64,000 nt of DNA, from positions 248,001 to 312,000 of the forward strand of contig JAIVJV010000012.1 of assembly GCA_020199835.1 (NCBI GenBank), read 5' to 3'. Shown in pieces: positions 1 through 8,965 of this stretch; the first letter of the stretch is position 1; each line of letters starts with the position of its first letter. The translations under genes were made by a program, and so were the position numbers. A model generated the notes under the pieces. That model worked only from the letters and a program-made list of their open reading frames with translations. It was not told the origin of the DNA and ran no database searches. This DNA comes from Acidobacteriota bacterium (GTDB taxonomy: Bacteria; Acidobacteriota; Blastocatellia; Pyrinomonadales; Pyrinomonadaceae).

Positions 1-922
1 TCGGCCAGGTTGCCGTTTCGCTCGTGCTTCTGATCGGCGCGGGCTTGCTGGTCCGCGGTTTACAACAGGCGCAATCGACGGACCTCGGATTCGATCAAAA
101 GAACCTCGCGGTCTTATCGCTGGACCTGACGACACAAGGCTACGACCAGGCGCGCGCGACGACGCTTTACGCGCAACTCGCTGAACGCCTGGAAGCTTTG
201 CCGGTAATCAAATCAGTGAGTCTGGCGCAAATCCCGCCATTCTCGGGTGTGCTTGAGACGACGATTACCATCGATGGCGGTCAAGCCGCAGTGAACGTCG
301 GCGCGAATGTAGTTTCTGCTGAATATTTTCAAACGCTCGGGATTCCGCTCCGGCGCGGCCGGCAGTTCACTGAAGAAGATGCTCGCAGCGGACAATCACC
401 CGCAGTGATCACTCAGGCAATGGCGAATCGTTTTTGGCCGGGCTCCGATCCGATCGGGATGCGCTTTAAAGACAACGCCGGCACATCACACGAAGTTATC
501 GGTGTCACCGCCGACATAAGCAGCAGGCACGTTGGCACACTTGACGGTCCTTTGTTCTACACGCCTGCGTCGCCAGAAAAATTAACTGGTCTGACTTTTG
601 TGTTGCGAACCAACGAGAACGTATCGGCCAGCGTCGGCGGATCGGCATTCGCATGGCGCTCGGCGCGCAACGCCGTAACGTTCTTCTGCTCATCGTAAGC
701 GACGGAATGAAACTCGCAATGATTGGCACAATCATCGGTCTCGTGACTGCAATCGCGTTGACGAACGTGATGGCGTCGATGCTGGTTGGGATAGGACCGA
801 CAGATGCGTTCACATTTGCGATCGTCTCGACCGGCGCGCTCGCGGTCGCTGTACTCGCGTGTTTCGTTCCCGCGCGGCGCGCGACGAAGGTCGATCCGCT
901 GGTTGCTCTTCGCGACGAATGA
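1..922 (+). pseudogene. ADOP-family (MacB/FtsX-like) ABC transporter permease, 3' part, with internal deletion
   Basis: The frame is open from the window edge; the first residues (GQVAVSLVLLIGAGLLVRG) are the typical helix before the second periplasmic domain of large acidobacterial ADOP permeases, followed by a MacB periplasmic core-like stretch. Near position 635 this frame turns into non-family sequence and stops at 698. The family C-terminus resumes in another frame from about 635 (RRIGIRMALGAQRRN...) and runs through two membrane helices to the usual ending VDPLVALRDE at 922. Compared with the intact paralogue at 10815-13307, about 75 residues are missing at the junction, including one transmembrane helix. 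So an internal deletion with frame change has inactivated the gene; the 5' half lies outside the window. A sequencing error cannot explain the missing segment. Confidence 0.85.
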
Positions 923-925
923 CGA

Positions 926-3139
926 TCAAAGATTAGCTTTCCAGAAATCGAGCATCAGGCGATATAGATGGAGCGTGGCGGCCTCATCCGAAATGCCATG
1001 CATGCGCATCGGATAGGCCATCATGTCAAACTTCTTTCCGGCAGCAATCAACGCGTCGATGAAAGCCAGCTCGTTGTATGGATGCACGTTGTCGTCGTAC
1101 GTGCCGTAAACGATCAAGAGACGCCCGTGCAATTGTTTTGCTAGTGGGATTACGGACGAACTCTCATACCCAGCCGCATTCTCCTGCGGCGTACGCATTG
1201 CGCCTTCGGTCCACTTCGTGTCGTAGTAACGCCAATCCACAACCGGCGCGACCGAAATCCCCGCTTTGAACTCCTGCGAGCGCGTCATCAAGTTGAGTGT
1301 CATATAACCGCCGTAGCTCCAGCCCCACACCCCGACGCGCGCCGGATCAACCCAACTCTGCTTTTTCAACCAGCGCGCCGCTGCCACAAGGTCAGGTGTT
1401 TCTGCTTCGCCGAGACGCTTGAGAACTGTGTTTTCCAACGTCTTGCTGACGCCGGTTGCTGCACGATTATCAACCTTCGCGACGACATAGCCCGCGTTGA
1501 GTAACATCTGGTTCCACAAAATGTCCCCCTGCCAGGCATTCGACACCTGCGGTGCTGATACGCCGCCGTAGACGAACATCACGACCGGATATTTTCGATC
1601 GGAGCGAAAGTCTTTCGGCTTCAGGATCGCGGCAGGCATCTGGAAACCATCGTCCGCGGGAATCGTGGACAACTCGGGAAGCTGAACGTCGTACGGCGCA
1701 AGCAACTGTGGGCGTGCATCAGCGATCGCGCGCACGAGTGAGCCATCGCTCGCATGCAGCTGCAGCGACGGAAGCGTACGAACGTCTGAGTATCGGTCGA
1801 GGAAATATCGAGCGTCGGGCGGCATCGAAACGCGGTGTGTACCACGATCTTTGGAAATACGCAGGAAGCCGGAGCCATCCGGCCGCACGCGGTACAGATG
1901 TCTTTCTATCGACGACTGTTCCAGCGCAGTGAAATAGATCCAGTTATTCTTTTCATCAACGCCCACGAGTGCTTGACGCACCCAGAACGGTAACCCGCCC
2001 GAACTCGCCAGCGCCCATGGTCCTTTCGTAACCTGGTTCTCGAGTTTGCCATCCATCCGGTAGCGGTAGAGATGCATGTAGCCATCTCGTTCCGATGGCC
2101 AAAGGAAGTGCTGACCGTCGTTGAAGAAGTACAGGTCGTCGGTCATGTTCACCCAACCGGGATCGGTCTCTGTAAGCACACGTGTAGCGCTCCCGGTTTT
2201 GCGATCGACAAAGTACAGAGTCAGATCGGTCTGCACGCGCGGCATGGTCGACACGCTCAAGCGGCGGCCATCCGGCAACCACTTCGCGCGAACGATGTAT
2301 TCGAATGGTTTGTCCTTCAGGTTGATCCAGGTCCTGCCGTCGCTTCCGAGTTCGGTTATGCCGAGTCGCACGCGCGGATTGGCGCGGCCGGCGCGCGCAT
2401 AGCGCTGTTTGATCACGCGCGGCGAGAAAGGAACAAAATCGACGAAGTACGTGAGGTCCACTTCTGATTCGTCAGATTGAAGATACGCGATCGCTTGAGA
2501 ATCCGGCGCCCACCAATAACCGATGTCGCGCCGCCCGAAAACTTCTTCCCAGTAGACCCACGACAGTGTTCCGTTCAGTAGCGTTTCCGAGCCGTCGCGG
2601 GTGATTTGAGTTTCACGATCCGTGTCGAGATCGAAGAAGTAGAGATTGTTGCTTCGCACGTAAGCGACGCGGCGGCCGTTTGGCGAGAAGGTTGCGGATG
2701 TTTCTTCTGCGGGTGTGGTGGTCAGCCGTCGAAACTGCGCGTTGTTGAACTGGAGAACGAAAACGTCACCTTTGAAAATGTATAGCGCCTGGCTGCCTGG
2801 ACCATCGAAAGCGAGTGGCCACGACAAAGTGTTCGCGTTTATTCCGTCAGCGGCACGTTTGAGATCCGCGAGCGCGCGAGCTGCGTCAACGAGCGGCTGT
2901 CGTTGGCCGGTCGCCGGATTCAATCTTTCAAACGTTCGCTCGGCGGCCGGGCGACGATTGTCGAGGAGTACGAGAGTTCCATCATCAAGCCACGCGGTAG
3001 TCGGAACGCTCGCCACCGCTCGGCCTTCGGGTCCAAAGATCCACTCAATCGTGAGTTCTCGTTTCGTCGTCTGGGCCAGGCTCGTCGCTGCACAGCACGC
3101 AACAAGCAGAAGTGTTACCAGGATTCGGTGAACGTTCAT
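926..3139 (-). CDS. Secreted prolyl oligopeptidase family S9 peptidase, DPP-IV-like
   Basis: Serine peptidase expected to remove N-terminal dipeptides (X-Pro) in the periplasm or outside the cell. The chosen start gives a clear signal peptide (MNVHRILVTLLLVACCAATSLAQ) and a 737-residue protein; an in-frame ATG 57 codons upstream gives an unlikely leader. The N-terminal ~480 residues form the beta-propeller, with WVYWEEVFGRR matching the DPP-IV double-Glu site that binds the substrate amino terminus. The C-terminal alpha/beta-hydrolase has nucleophile GWSYGG (Ser608), Asp682 in YGTYDDNVH and His714 in MRMHGIS; the 74 and 32 residue spacings are close to human DPP4 (78 and 32). The gene diverges from the beta-propeller gene at 3276, and a perfect inverted repeat overlaps its start codon. 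No clear Shine-Dalgarno is seen. Confidence 0.93.
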   Translation of the reverse strand: MNVHRILVTLLLVACCAATSLAQTTKRELTIEWIFGPEGRAVASVPTTAWLDDGTLVLLDNRRPAAERTFERLNPATGQRQPLVDAARALADLKRAADGINANTLSWPLAFDGPGSQALYIFKGDVFVLQFNNAQFRRLTTTPAEETSATFSPNGRRVAYVRSNNLYFFDLDTDRETQITRDGSETLLNGTLSWVYWEEVFGRRDIGYWWAPDSQAIAYLQSDESEVDLTYFVDFVPFSPRVIKQRYARAGRANPRVRLGITELGSDGRTWINLKDKPFEYIVRAKWLPDGRRLSVSTMPRVQTDLTLYFVDRKTGSATRVLTETDPGWVNMTDDLYFFNDGQHFLWPSERDGYMHLYRYRMDGKLENQVTKGPWALASSGGLPFWVRQALVGVDEKNNWIYFTALEQSSIERHLYRVRPDGSGFLRISKDRGTHRVSMPPDARYFLDRYSDVRTLPSLQLHASDGSLVRAIADARPQLLAPYDVQLPELSTIPADDGFQMPAAILKPKDFRSDRKYPVVMFVYGGVSAPQVSNAWQGDILWNQMLLNAGYVVAKVDNRAATGVSKTLENTVLKRLGEAETPDLVAAARWLKKQSWVDPARVGVWGWSYGGYMTLNLMTRSQEFKAGISVAPVVDWRYYDTKWTEGAMRTPQENAAGYESSSVIPLAKQLHGRLLIVYGTYDDNVHPYNELAFIDALIAAGKKFDMMAYPMRMHGISDEAATLHLYRLMLDFWKANL

Positions 3140-3164
3140 GCGCTTCAATTTACACGAAGCGCAT
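3138..3164. promoter_or_regulatory. Perfect 9-bp inverted repeat overlapping the S9 peptidase start codon
   Basis: ATGCGCTTC (3138-3146) and GAAGCGCAT (3156-3164) are exact reverse complements separated by 9 nt. On the minus strand the element lies immediately before and partly within the ATG of the peptidase gene (3139). It could be a dimeric repressor operator in the divergent promoter region or an mRNA hairpin masking initiation. The sequence does not decide between these. Confidence 0.5.
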
Positions 3165-3275
3165 GCCGGGCCGCATGTCGAATTTCGGTTGCCTACAGGG
3201 GACAACTCAGCGACAATCACCAGCCAGTTACTCGCCCAGAAAGGACGTGCCGCTTCCAAAGCACGACGCAGATCC

Positions 3276-4721
3276 ATGAAAACAAAAAAACTTCTCCCAC
3301 TGCTCTTCATGGCGATTGCGCTGCTCGCCCTCGCCGCGTCGTCAGCCGCCGCTCAACCAAAAGCAACAACATCTGATAACGAATGGCTGCAATTCCGTGG
3401 ACCTAACGGTACCGGCGTCGCCGATGGCTTTGCGCTGCCGGCGGAGTTCAGCTCGACGAAGAATCTCGTCTGGAAAACGCCCGTGCCCTTCGCGCGATCG
3501 TCGCCGGTCGTTACTGCCGACCGCGTGTTTCTCACCGCCAGCGAAGGCGACAAACTGATCACACTCGCACTCGATCGAAAAACAGGAAAACTATTGTGGC
3601 GCCGTGAGGCTGTACGCGCGCGTCACATGCCGATTTACCGCGCGAATGATGCGGCTTCGCCGAGTCCGGTTAGCGATGGGAAAAACGTGTACGTGTTTTT
3701 TGGTGAACTGGGATTGATCTCCTATGGACCAGGCGGCAAAGAGCGTTGGCGCGTGCCGCTCGGGCCTTTCAACAGTTTCTACGGGATGGGTGGATCGCCT
3801 GTGCTTACGGGTAACACACTCGTGATGGTGTGTGATCAGCGAGACAATTCTTTCATCGTTGCCGTGGATGCGCGCGATGGCAAAGTGCTCTGGAAACAAA
3901 ACCGTTCGAACTATGAAGCATACTCTACGCCGGCAATTTACAAACCGAACAATGGACCGGCGCAAGTAATCGTTCTTGGTTCACACACGGTCGACGCGTA
4001 TTCGCTCGATAAGGGAGAGCGGTTGTGGTGGGTGACTAAAATCGGCTCGTATCCGAAAGGTGTGCCGGTGCTTGGAACAGACATGGTGTACGTGACCGCC
4101 GATGGTGGTGATGAACCGTTTTTGCCGCCCTTTGACGAGGTTCTGAAAGCGGATAGTAATAAGGACGGGCGGCTCCAGCGTGAGGAAGCGAAAGCTAACG
4201 CCGAGGCTTACGATCACTTTGGTTGGGTAGACTCGAACAACGACGGGATCATGGACCGCGCGGAATTCGACTTCGTCCGCAATTCATCTGTAGGGGGCCA
4301 CGGTGTAACCGCGATTCGGTTGTCGGGCAAGGGCGACGTTTCCTCTTCCAACGTCGTTTGGAACGTCAAGAAGTCTTATCCAAGCATACCGTCGCCGTTG
4401 ATTTATCGTGGTGTGATGTATCTGATGAAAGAAGGTGGGATCGTTTCGAGTCTCGATCCGGCGAGTGGACAAGTATTGAAGCAAGGCCGCACGCCGGAGG
4501 CGCTCGAGGATTACTACGCGTCGCCGGTTGCCGCGGATGGCAAGATTTTTCTCGTGAGTGCGAGCGGCAAAGTGACGGTGCTCAAAGCTGACGGGCAATG
4601 GGAGATACTCGCCACCAACGATCTGGATGAAGAGGTTTGGGCCACACCCGCGATCGCCGGTGGTAATCTCTACATCCGTACTCGCAATGCGTTGTACTCG
4701 TTCGGTGCGAACGCTAAATAA
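3276..4721 (+). CDS. Secreted PQQ-type beta-propeller protein with embedded EF-hand pair
   Basis: Start chosen at MKTKKLLPLLFMAIALLALA..., a good signal peptide; 481 residues. The body is a PQQ-like beta-propeller: 'WLQFRGPNGTGV' is the usual opening of these quinoprotein-like family members, followed by repeated blade motifs such as LDRKTGKLLWRRE, VDARDGKVLWKQN and LDPASGQVLKQG. Around residues 300-330 two Ca-binding loops are inserted (DSNKDGRLQREE and DSNNDGIMDRAE), both with D-x-[DN]-x-[DN]-G spacing. The conserved cofactor residues of true PQQ dehydrogenases are not recognisable, so it may be a structural or binding propeller rather than an enzyme. The next gene starts 1 nt after its stop, so the two are probably co-transcribed. 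Confidence 0.85.
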   Translation: MKTKKLLPLLFMAIALLALAASSAAAQPKATTSDNEWLQFRGPNGTGVADGFALPAEFSSTKNLVWKTPVPFARSSPVVTADRVFLTASEGDKLITLALDRKTGKLLWRREAVRARHMPIYRANDAASPSPVSDGKNVYVFFGELGLISYGPGGKERWRVPLGPFNSFYGMGGSPVLTGNTLVMVCDQRDNSFIVAVDARDGKVLWKQNRSNYEAYSTPAIYKPNNGPAQVIVLGSHTVDAYSLDKGERLWWVTKIGSYPKGVPVLGTDMVYVTADGGDEPFLPPFDEVLKADSNKDGRLQREEAKANAEAYDHFGWVDSNNDGIMDRAEFDFVRNSSVGGHGVTAIRLSGKGDVSSSNVVWNVKKSYPSIPSPLIYRGVMYLMKEGGIVSSLDPASGQVLKQGRTPEALEDYYASPVAADGKIFLVSASGKVTVLKADGQWEILATNDLDEEVWATPAIAGGNLYIRTRNALYSFGANAK

Positions 4722-4722
4722 C

Positions 4723-5145
4723 ATGATGAATAACGAGTCGAGAGTTCGAGGCGCCGGCGGCACGCCGGGCGGAATTGGCGAGTTCATCCTTGGTCTCATA
4801 ATGGCCGTTGCCGGCGCGTATCTGATTGTCAATCAGGTTGTGGTCTTCGGTGGATCATGGTCTATCTGGGGCTACAACAGTTTCGGGCTCTCGCTGGTGC
4901 CGCTGATATTCGGTATCGGTATCTTGTTCTTCAACGGCAAATCGATCATCGGTTGGTTACTTTTGTTAGTTGGGGTCGTGGTGATATTTGCCGGGATACT
5001 GATGAATCTTCAGTTCTATTTTCAGCGAACGAGTCTGTTCAATACCATCATCATGCTTGTGCTTCTGGCGGGAGGGATAGGTTTGATCTTCCGCGCGCTT
5101 GCTCCGCATGGCCAGCGCGCGGTTGATAGCAACGAAGTCGGTTGA
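4723..5145 (+). CDS. Small four-helix inner-membrane protein of unknown function
   Basis: 140 residues from tandem ATG codons (4723 and 4726). A short charged Gly-rich N-terminus (NNESRVRGAGGTPGG) precedes about four hydrophobic segments: EFILGLIMAVAGAYLIV, FGLSLVPLIFGIGILFF, IIGWLLLLVGVVVIFAGIL and TIIMLVLLAGGIGLIFRA. The tail is polar. No catalytic motif is visible and I do not recognise a named family. It lies 1 nt downstream of the beta-propeller gene and about 100 nt before the GT39 gene on the same strand, suggesting one operon. Confidence 0.75.
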   Translation: MMNNESRVRGAGGTPGGIGEFILGLIMAVAGAYLIVNQVVVFGGSWSIWGYNSFGLSLVPLIFGIGILFFNGKSIIGWLLLLVGVVVIFAGILMNLQFYFQRTSLFNTIIMLVLLAGGIGLIFRALAPHGQRAVDSNEVG

Positions 5146-5241
5146 CCGGAACTGCCCGCAAAGAAGACCAGCTTGGCTTCGTCGACGTCGATTAATCCTT
5201 CCCAGTTCGGACAAACTAGAAATGCACGTACCTTGTCTAAT

Positions 5242-6852
5242 ATGACCTCCACCTCGCGGCCCGTGTCGTTGTGGCCGGGGGTTTACATCATTGCTCTCGT
5301 TTACTTCGCACTACATCTCGCGACCTCGACACGATACGGTTACTTTCGCGACGCTCTCTACTATCTCGCCTGTTCCGAACACCTCGCCTTTGGTTATGTC
5401 GATCAGCCGCCGTTGATCGCCTGGCTGGGCTGGGTTGCGCGACACACTCTCGGCACTTTACTTCCTGCTTTACTCTTTTGGCCCGCACTGGCTGGGGCAG
5501 GACGCATTGTCTTAACTGCGGCGTTTGCGCGTGAACTCGGCGCCGGCCGCTTTGGGACAGTTCTTGCGGCGGCGCTTGCAGCAACGCCCGGCGTTTGGTG
5601 GGTTATCGATCATCAGTTTGCGATGAACTGTTTTGAACCGTTGCTGTGGGGTGGTCTGGCGTATGCAGTTTTGCGTCTCATCAAAACGCAGAATCCGAAA
5701 CTATGGTTGGTGTTTGGTGCCATTGCGGGCGTTGGTCTGCTTAACAAATACTCGATCGTTGTTTTTGTCACAGCGTTGATCGTGGGCGTGCTGTTGACGC
5801 GCCAACGCACGGTCTTGTTCACACCGTGGATTCTCGCCGGCGGCGCGATCGCTTTCCTAATATTTCTGCCCAACTTAATTTGGAACGTTCAGCACGACTG
5901 GCCGTTTCTCGAGCTGATGCGAAACGTGCGTGCGACGGGGAAAGACGTGGTGCTTCCACCCGGCAAATATCTTTTGCAGCAGGTGCTGATGATGAATCCC
6001 GTCAGTTTTCCGTTCTGGTTTGGCGGGCTGCTCTTTCTCCTCTTTGCGCGTGACGCGCGCGTTTATCGTGCGCTTGGATGGACGTTTGTGATCGCGCTCG
6101 CCTGCTTCATGATCACGCACGGGAAAGATTATTACGCGGCGCCAGCTTATGTTGTCGTGTTGGCCGCGGGTGGAGTTGCAGCAGAACGATTATTTGCGCG
6201 TTTAGCGCGTACGAGCGTGAGTTCAACGCGTACGAGCGTTGCTTCAGCGGACACGAGTGTGAGCCTGGCACGTCGAAGACTCCAAACCGTTCTCATGGCC
6301 GCATCTTTGGTTTGGTTAGTTCTGGGGGTTGGACCATTGCTGCCGCTGGTTTTACCGGTGCTGCCGATTGAAACGTTTATTCGCTACCAGTCGCACTTGC
6401 CTTTTGAGGTGCCGAAGACCGAGCAGAGTTTTGTCGGAGAGAGTTTGCCGCAGTATTACGCGGATGAATTTCCCTGGCCGGGCATGGTTGAGGCCGTTGC
6501 GCGCGTCTATCACTCGCTCACGCCTGAAGAGCAGCAGCGCACCGCGATCTTTGCGAATAATTATGGTCAAGCGGCGGCGGTTGATTTCTTCGGGCCGAAG
6601 TATGGATTGCCGAAGGCCATCAGCGGACATCAAAACTATTATCTCTGGGGCCCGCGGAACTACACCGGCGATATCGTCATTGTGCTCGGTGACGAGGAAA
6701 GCGACGCACGCGAGCACTTCGAATCGGTAACGGTCGCCGCCACCCTCAACAACCCCTACGCGTATCGCTACGAAAACCTCCCGGTTCTCCTGTGCCGTGG
6801 TTTGAAATGGAACCTGCAAACCGAGTGGTCGCGCGTGAAGAACTGGCGGTGA
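5242..6852 (+). CDS. Glycosyltransferase family 39 (ArnT/PMT-like) membrane protein
   Basis: Polytopic membrane glycosyltransferase expected to move a sugar from a polyprenyl-phosphate donor to an acceptor on the periplasmic side. After the start MTSTSRPVSLWPG the first helix leads to TRYGYFRDALYYLACSEHLAFGYVDQPPL, the loop with the acidic GT39 motif (RDxxYY, GYxDxPP) conserved in PMT_2 proteins. About ten hydrophobic helices follow; the last ~150 residues form a soluble periplasmic domain with YGQAAAVDFFGPKYGLP. Length (~536 aa) is normal. An in-frame upstream start at 5173 would add 23 polar residues and is less likely. The acceptor is unknown; a surface glycan is plausible given the glycan cluster at 54-61 kb. 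Confidence 0.85.
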   Translation: MTSTSRPVSLWPGVYIIALVYFALHLATSTRYGYFRDALYYLACSEHLAFGYVDQPPLIAWLGWVARHTLGTLLPALLFWPALAGAGRIVLTAAFARELGAGRFGTVLAAALAATPGVWWVIDHQFAMNCFEPLLWGGLAYAVLRLIKTQNPKLWLVFGAIAGVGLLNKYSIVVFVTALIVGVLLTRQRTVLFTPWILAGGAIAFLIFLPNLIWNVQHDWPFLELMRNVRATGKDVVLPPGKYLLQQVLMMNPVSFPFWFGGLLFLLFARDARVYRALGWTFVIALACFMITHGKDYYAAPAYVVVLAAGGVAAERLFARLARTSVSSTRTSVASADTSVSLARRRLQTVLMAASLVWLVLGVGPLLPLVLPVLPIETFIRYQSHLPFEVPKTEQSFVGESLPQYYADEFPWPGMVEAVARVYHSLTPEEQQRTAIFANNYGQAAAVDFFGPKYGLPKAISGHQNYYLWGPRNYTGDIVIVLGDEESDAREHFESVTVAATLNNPYAYRYENLPVLLCRGLKWNLQTEWSRVKNWR

Positions 6853-6960
6853 AGCTGTTTGGGCTTGCATCACGGATTAGCTATGCTGTTTGCTGCTCGT
6901 CGAAGAAGCTGTACGCATCGCGCTTGCACGGATTGCCACGCCTTGTGAGGAAATCGTCGT

Positions 6961-8070
6961 ATGAACAGCATTTGGTATAAACAAAAGGCGCAATCGCATC
7001 AGCAAGAGATTGCAAAGCTTCAGACGCAAAAAGCTCAGGAAACAGCGCGAGTACACGATTTTCAGAAGCGCAGCAATGACGCTGCGAACAAAGCCGCACG
7101 AGCTGCCTCCGTTTCATCTGTGAATTCTTACATGCGCGAGGCGCAACGATACTCAGAACAGGCGGTTGCTGCACAGCAAAAGGTCGCCTCCATTGAGCAG
7201 AAGCTTGCGCAGGAGTATCAGCGGCTTACGGAGGCGCAAAAGAACGCAGCCAACGAAGAGAAGCGTGAGTCAGATAGTCGCCGACGAGAAGAGGAAAGAC
7301 GCGCTAACGATGAAAAACGCAAAGCAGAAGCACGACGGCGCGAGGAGCAAAGGCGTGAGCGCGAGCGTGAATATCGAATGCAGAGCATCGATAACACTCT
7401 GTCCCATCATGAGGTGCTTCACAGGACAACACTATCGGCAATAGACAGGCTATCCCAACTACCGGAAGAGATAAAGGTTCTTTTTATGGCAGCGAACCCT
7501 CTGGACCAGCCACAACTACGGCTTGACGAAGAAGTACGCGCCATCAACGAGATGATAACGAAATCGCGGCACCGGGATTCAGTCAAGCTAGAATCACGAT
7601 GGGCGGTGAGACCGCTTGACGTGCTTCACGCGTTGAATGAACTCCAACCGCCTGTCGTTCACTTCAGCGGGCACGGTTCCGACGAGGATGAAATCGTTTT
7701 TCAGGACAACGAAGGCCAGACTAAGTTGGTCAGTAAAGAAGCTATTGTTCAAACAATGGCGGCGGTTTCCGGTGTCATTCAGCTAGTGTTTTTTAATACT
7801 TGCTATTCACGTAATCAGGCTGAAGCCGTTGTTAAGCATGTGCCTGCCGCAATCGGAATGAAGACAACCATAGGTGATACTGCGGCGCGGATTTTCGCTG
7901 GGCAATTTTACTCAGCGATCGGATTTGGCCTCTCAGTGAAGCAAGCGTTTGATCAAGCGAAAGCTGCCTTGATGTTAGAGAATATCAGAGAAGAAGACAC
8001 ACCTGAGTTGTTCGTGGGTGACGGCGTCGATGCGGAATCATTGATACTTGTTAAGCCGCCGGGAGCTTAG
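6961..8070 (+). CDS. Orphan CHAT-domain (caspase-like) protein with N-terminal coiled coil
   Basis: 369 residues. Positions ~1-145 are highly charged and helical, rich in Gln/Glu/Arg/Lys (RRREEERRANDEKRK), a long coiled coil without signal peptide or membrane helix. Positions ~168-365 form a CHAT peptidase-like domain beginning IKVLFMAANPLD, with catalytic-type His238 in VVHFSGHG and Cys281 in LVFFNTCYS, followed by GMKTTIGDTAARIFAGQFY. CHAT proteins belong to the caspase/separase clan and often act as effectors in bacterial conflict or programmed-death systems; this stand-alone cytosolic architecture resembles effector-type members. No cognate sensor is adjacent; the neighbours are a broken nucleotidyltransferase and a zeta-like kinase. 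The substrate cannot be read from sequence. Confidence 0.85.
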   Translation: MNSIWYKQKAQSHQQEIAKLQTQKAQETARVHDFQKRSNDAANKAARAASVSSVNSYMREAQRYSEQAVAAQQKVASIEQKLAQEYQRLTEAQKNAANEEKRESDSRRREEERRANDEKRKAEARRREEQRREREREYRMQSIDNTLSHHEVLHRTTLSAIDRLSQLPEEIKVLFMAANPLDQPQLRLDEEVRAINEMITKSRHRDSVKLESRWAVRPLDVLHALNELQPPVVHFSGHGSDEDEIVFQDNEGQTKLVSKEAIVQTMAAVSGVIQLVFFNTCYSRNQAEAVVKHVPAAIGMKTTIGDTAARIFAGQFYSAIGFGLSVKQAFDQAKAALMLENIREEDTPELFVGDGVDAESLILVKPPGA

Positions 8071-8090
8071 TCGAACCACTACAGTCAGAG

Positions 8091-8544
8091 CTAAAAGCGA
8101 TCTTTGCTGGCCTCCAACTGCTGTACGTCCGCAAGGTCTTGTAGTTGCGCTGCGGTTTTCTTATTCGTAATCAGGTGCCGACGAGAAATTTACATAGGCA
8201 GGTACAACGCCGAACGACGTCTCTAGACAAGTCGGGCCACGCTTCCCCAACTCAACGCCGTCAATGTCGGTTATTATGTCTACACGTAATGGCGGCAGCC
8301 CGATCGGAAGATCGTCTCTTTCTACTCAAATCATCGGCCGTTACATCATTCAAAGGGGCCCCCAAGGTCTGACACCGCTTGCATTACCTTTGGAGCGTTG
8401 GACTTTTCAGGTCGCACCCCAAAGATCGAGGTCTTTGGTAGCACGCACATGCCCATGCGCTGCTAAAGCATGGGCACCCACTGTCAGGTATTCGACGTTG
8501 TGCGCGTTGTAGGCGAGTAACAGTTCTTTGAACTCTGGGTTCAC
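8091..8544 (-). pseudogene. Shattered nucleotidyltransferase (MNT/DUF6036-like, toxin-antitoxin type)
   Basis: Found by joining frames on the minus strand. The start region reads VNPEFKELLLAYNAHNVEYL then TVGAHALAAHGHVRATKDLDLW, matching the N-terminus of small nucleotidyltransferases (GG/GA plus D-x-D in TKDLDLW). One extra G after the Trp codon shifts to WVRPEKSNAPKVMQAVSDLG, then a second shift leads to IGLPPLRVDIITDIDGVE, and a third to ISRRHLITNKKTAAQLQDLA ending at 8091. All blocks occur in correct order and spacing for a ~150-residue family member, so this is one gene broken by at least three frameshifts. GTG at 8544 overlaps the stop of a 27-codon reading frame (8541-8624) as GTGA, a remnant of translational coupling. 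Such nucleotidyltransferases are often antitoxin or toxin components. Confidence 0.8.
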
Positions 8545-8764
8545 TTGCTGAAGGGTTGTTTCAAGCCAAACAAAGTTGGGTTATCGTCCAAAACGGCTTC
8601 AACCCGCTCTTCAGCAGAACTCATGGCCCAGTCGTTGTCTGGGGGTCCGGCAAGCCGTCGCGATGACCGTAACTGTGATGTGTTTGCGGCGCGAATCCTC
8701 GGACATGCCGAAAATTACAACATGCGCGCATTCTCGAAGGCTGGATGGTGTAGGTGCGTCACAT
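8545..8764 (-). other. Remnant region upstream of the broken nucleotidyltransferase
   Basis: A short frame at 8541-8624 on the minus strand reads MSSAEERVEAVLDDNPTLFG and stops with a GTGA overlap onto the nucleotidyltransferase start. The same frame stays open upstream (GPPDNDWAMSSAEER) without a plausible start or Shine-Dalgarno. It may be the tail of a lost partner gene. Nothing else in this stretch shows recognisable coding similarity. Confidence 0.35.
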
Positions 8765-8962
8765 CTATTTTGACGCGCGCTTTGACTTCGATTTCTTTGC
8801 TGGCCTTTGCTCTTTCGTAAGGTCGACGATTTTACCGTCCTTCCACACATATACAGGCGTTCCGGTTTGCAGGCCGAGTTCGAGGGCGCGTTTTCCGGCG
8901 CGCCGTAACGCGCGCAGCGTATCTCTCGCTTCTGGTGAAATTGAACGTGCTCGACCACCCAT
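8765..8962 (-). CDS. Small basic partner protein of the zeta-like kinase (putative antitoxin)
   Basis: 65 residues, starting 3 nt after the stop of the zeta-like gene, so certainly co-transcribed. The sequence opens MGGRARSISPEARDTLRALRR, has a short hydrophobic strand segment GTPVYVWKDGKIVDL, and ends in a Lys/Ser-rich tail (KKSKSKRASK). It is not the classical epsilon antitoxin fold by sequence. Position and size fit a cognate antitoxin or accessory subunit; the function is inferred from context only. Confidence 0.65.
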   Translation of the reverse strand: MGGRARSISPEARDTLRALRRAGKRALELGLQTGTPVYVWKDGKIVDLTKEQRPAKKSKSKRASK

Positions 8963-8965
8963 CTC

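Noticed and set aside
8145..8512. Plus-strand frames of 75-82 codons in the gap after the CHAT gene
   Set aside because: They are antisense to the readable nucleotidyltransferase remnant and carry no similarity.
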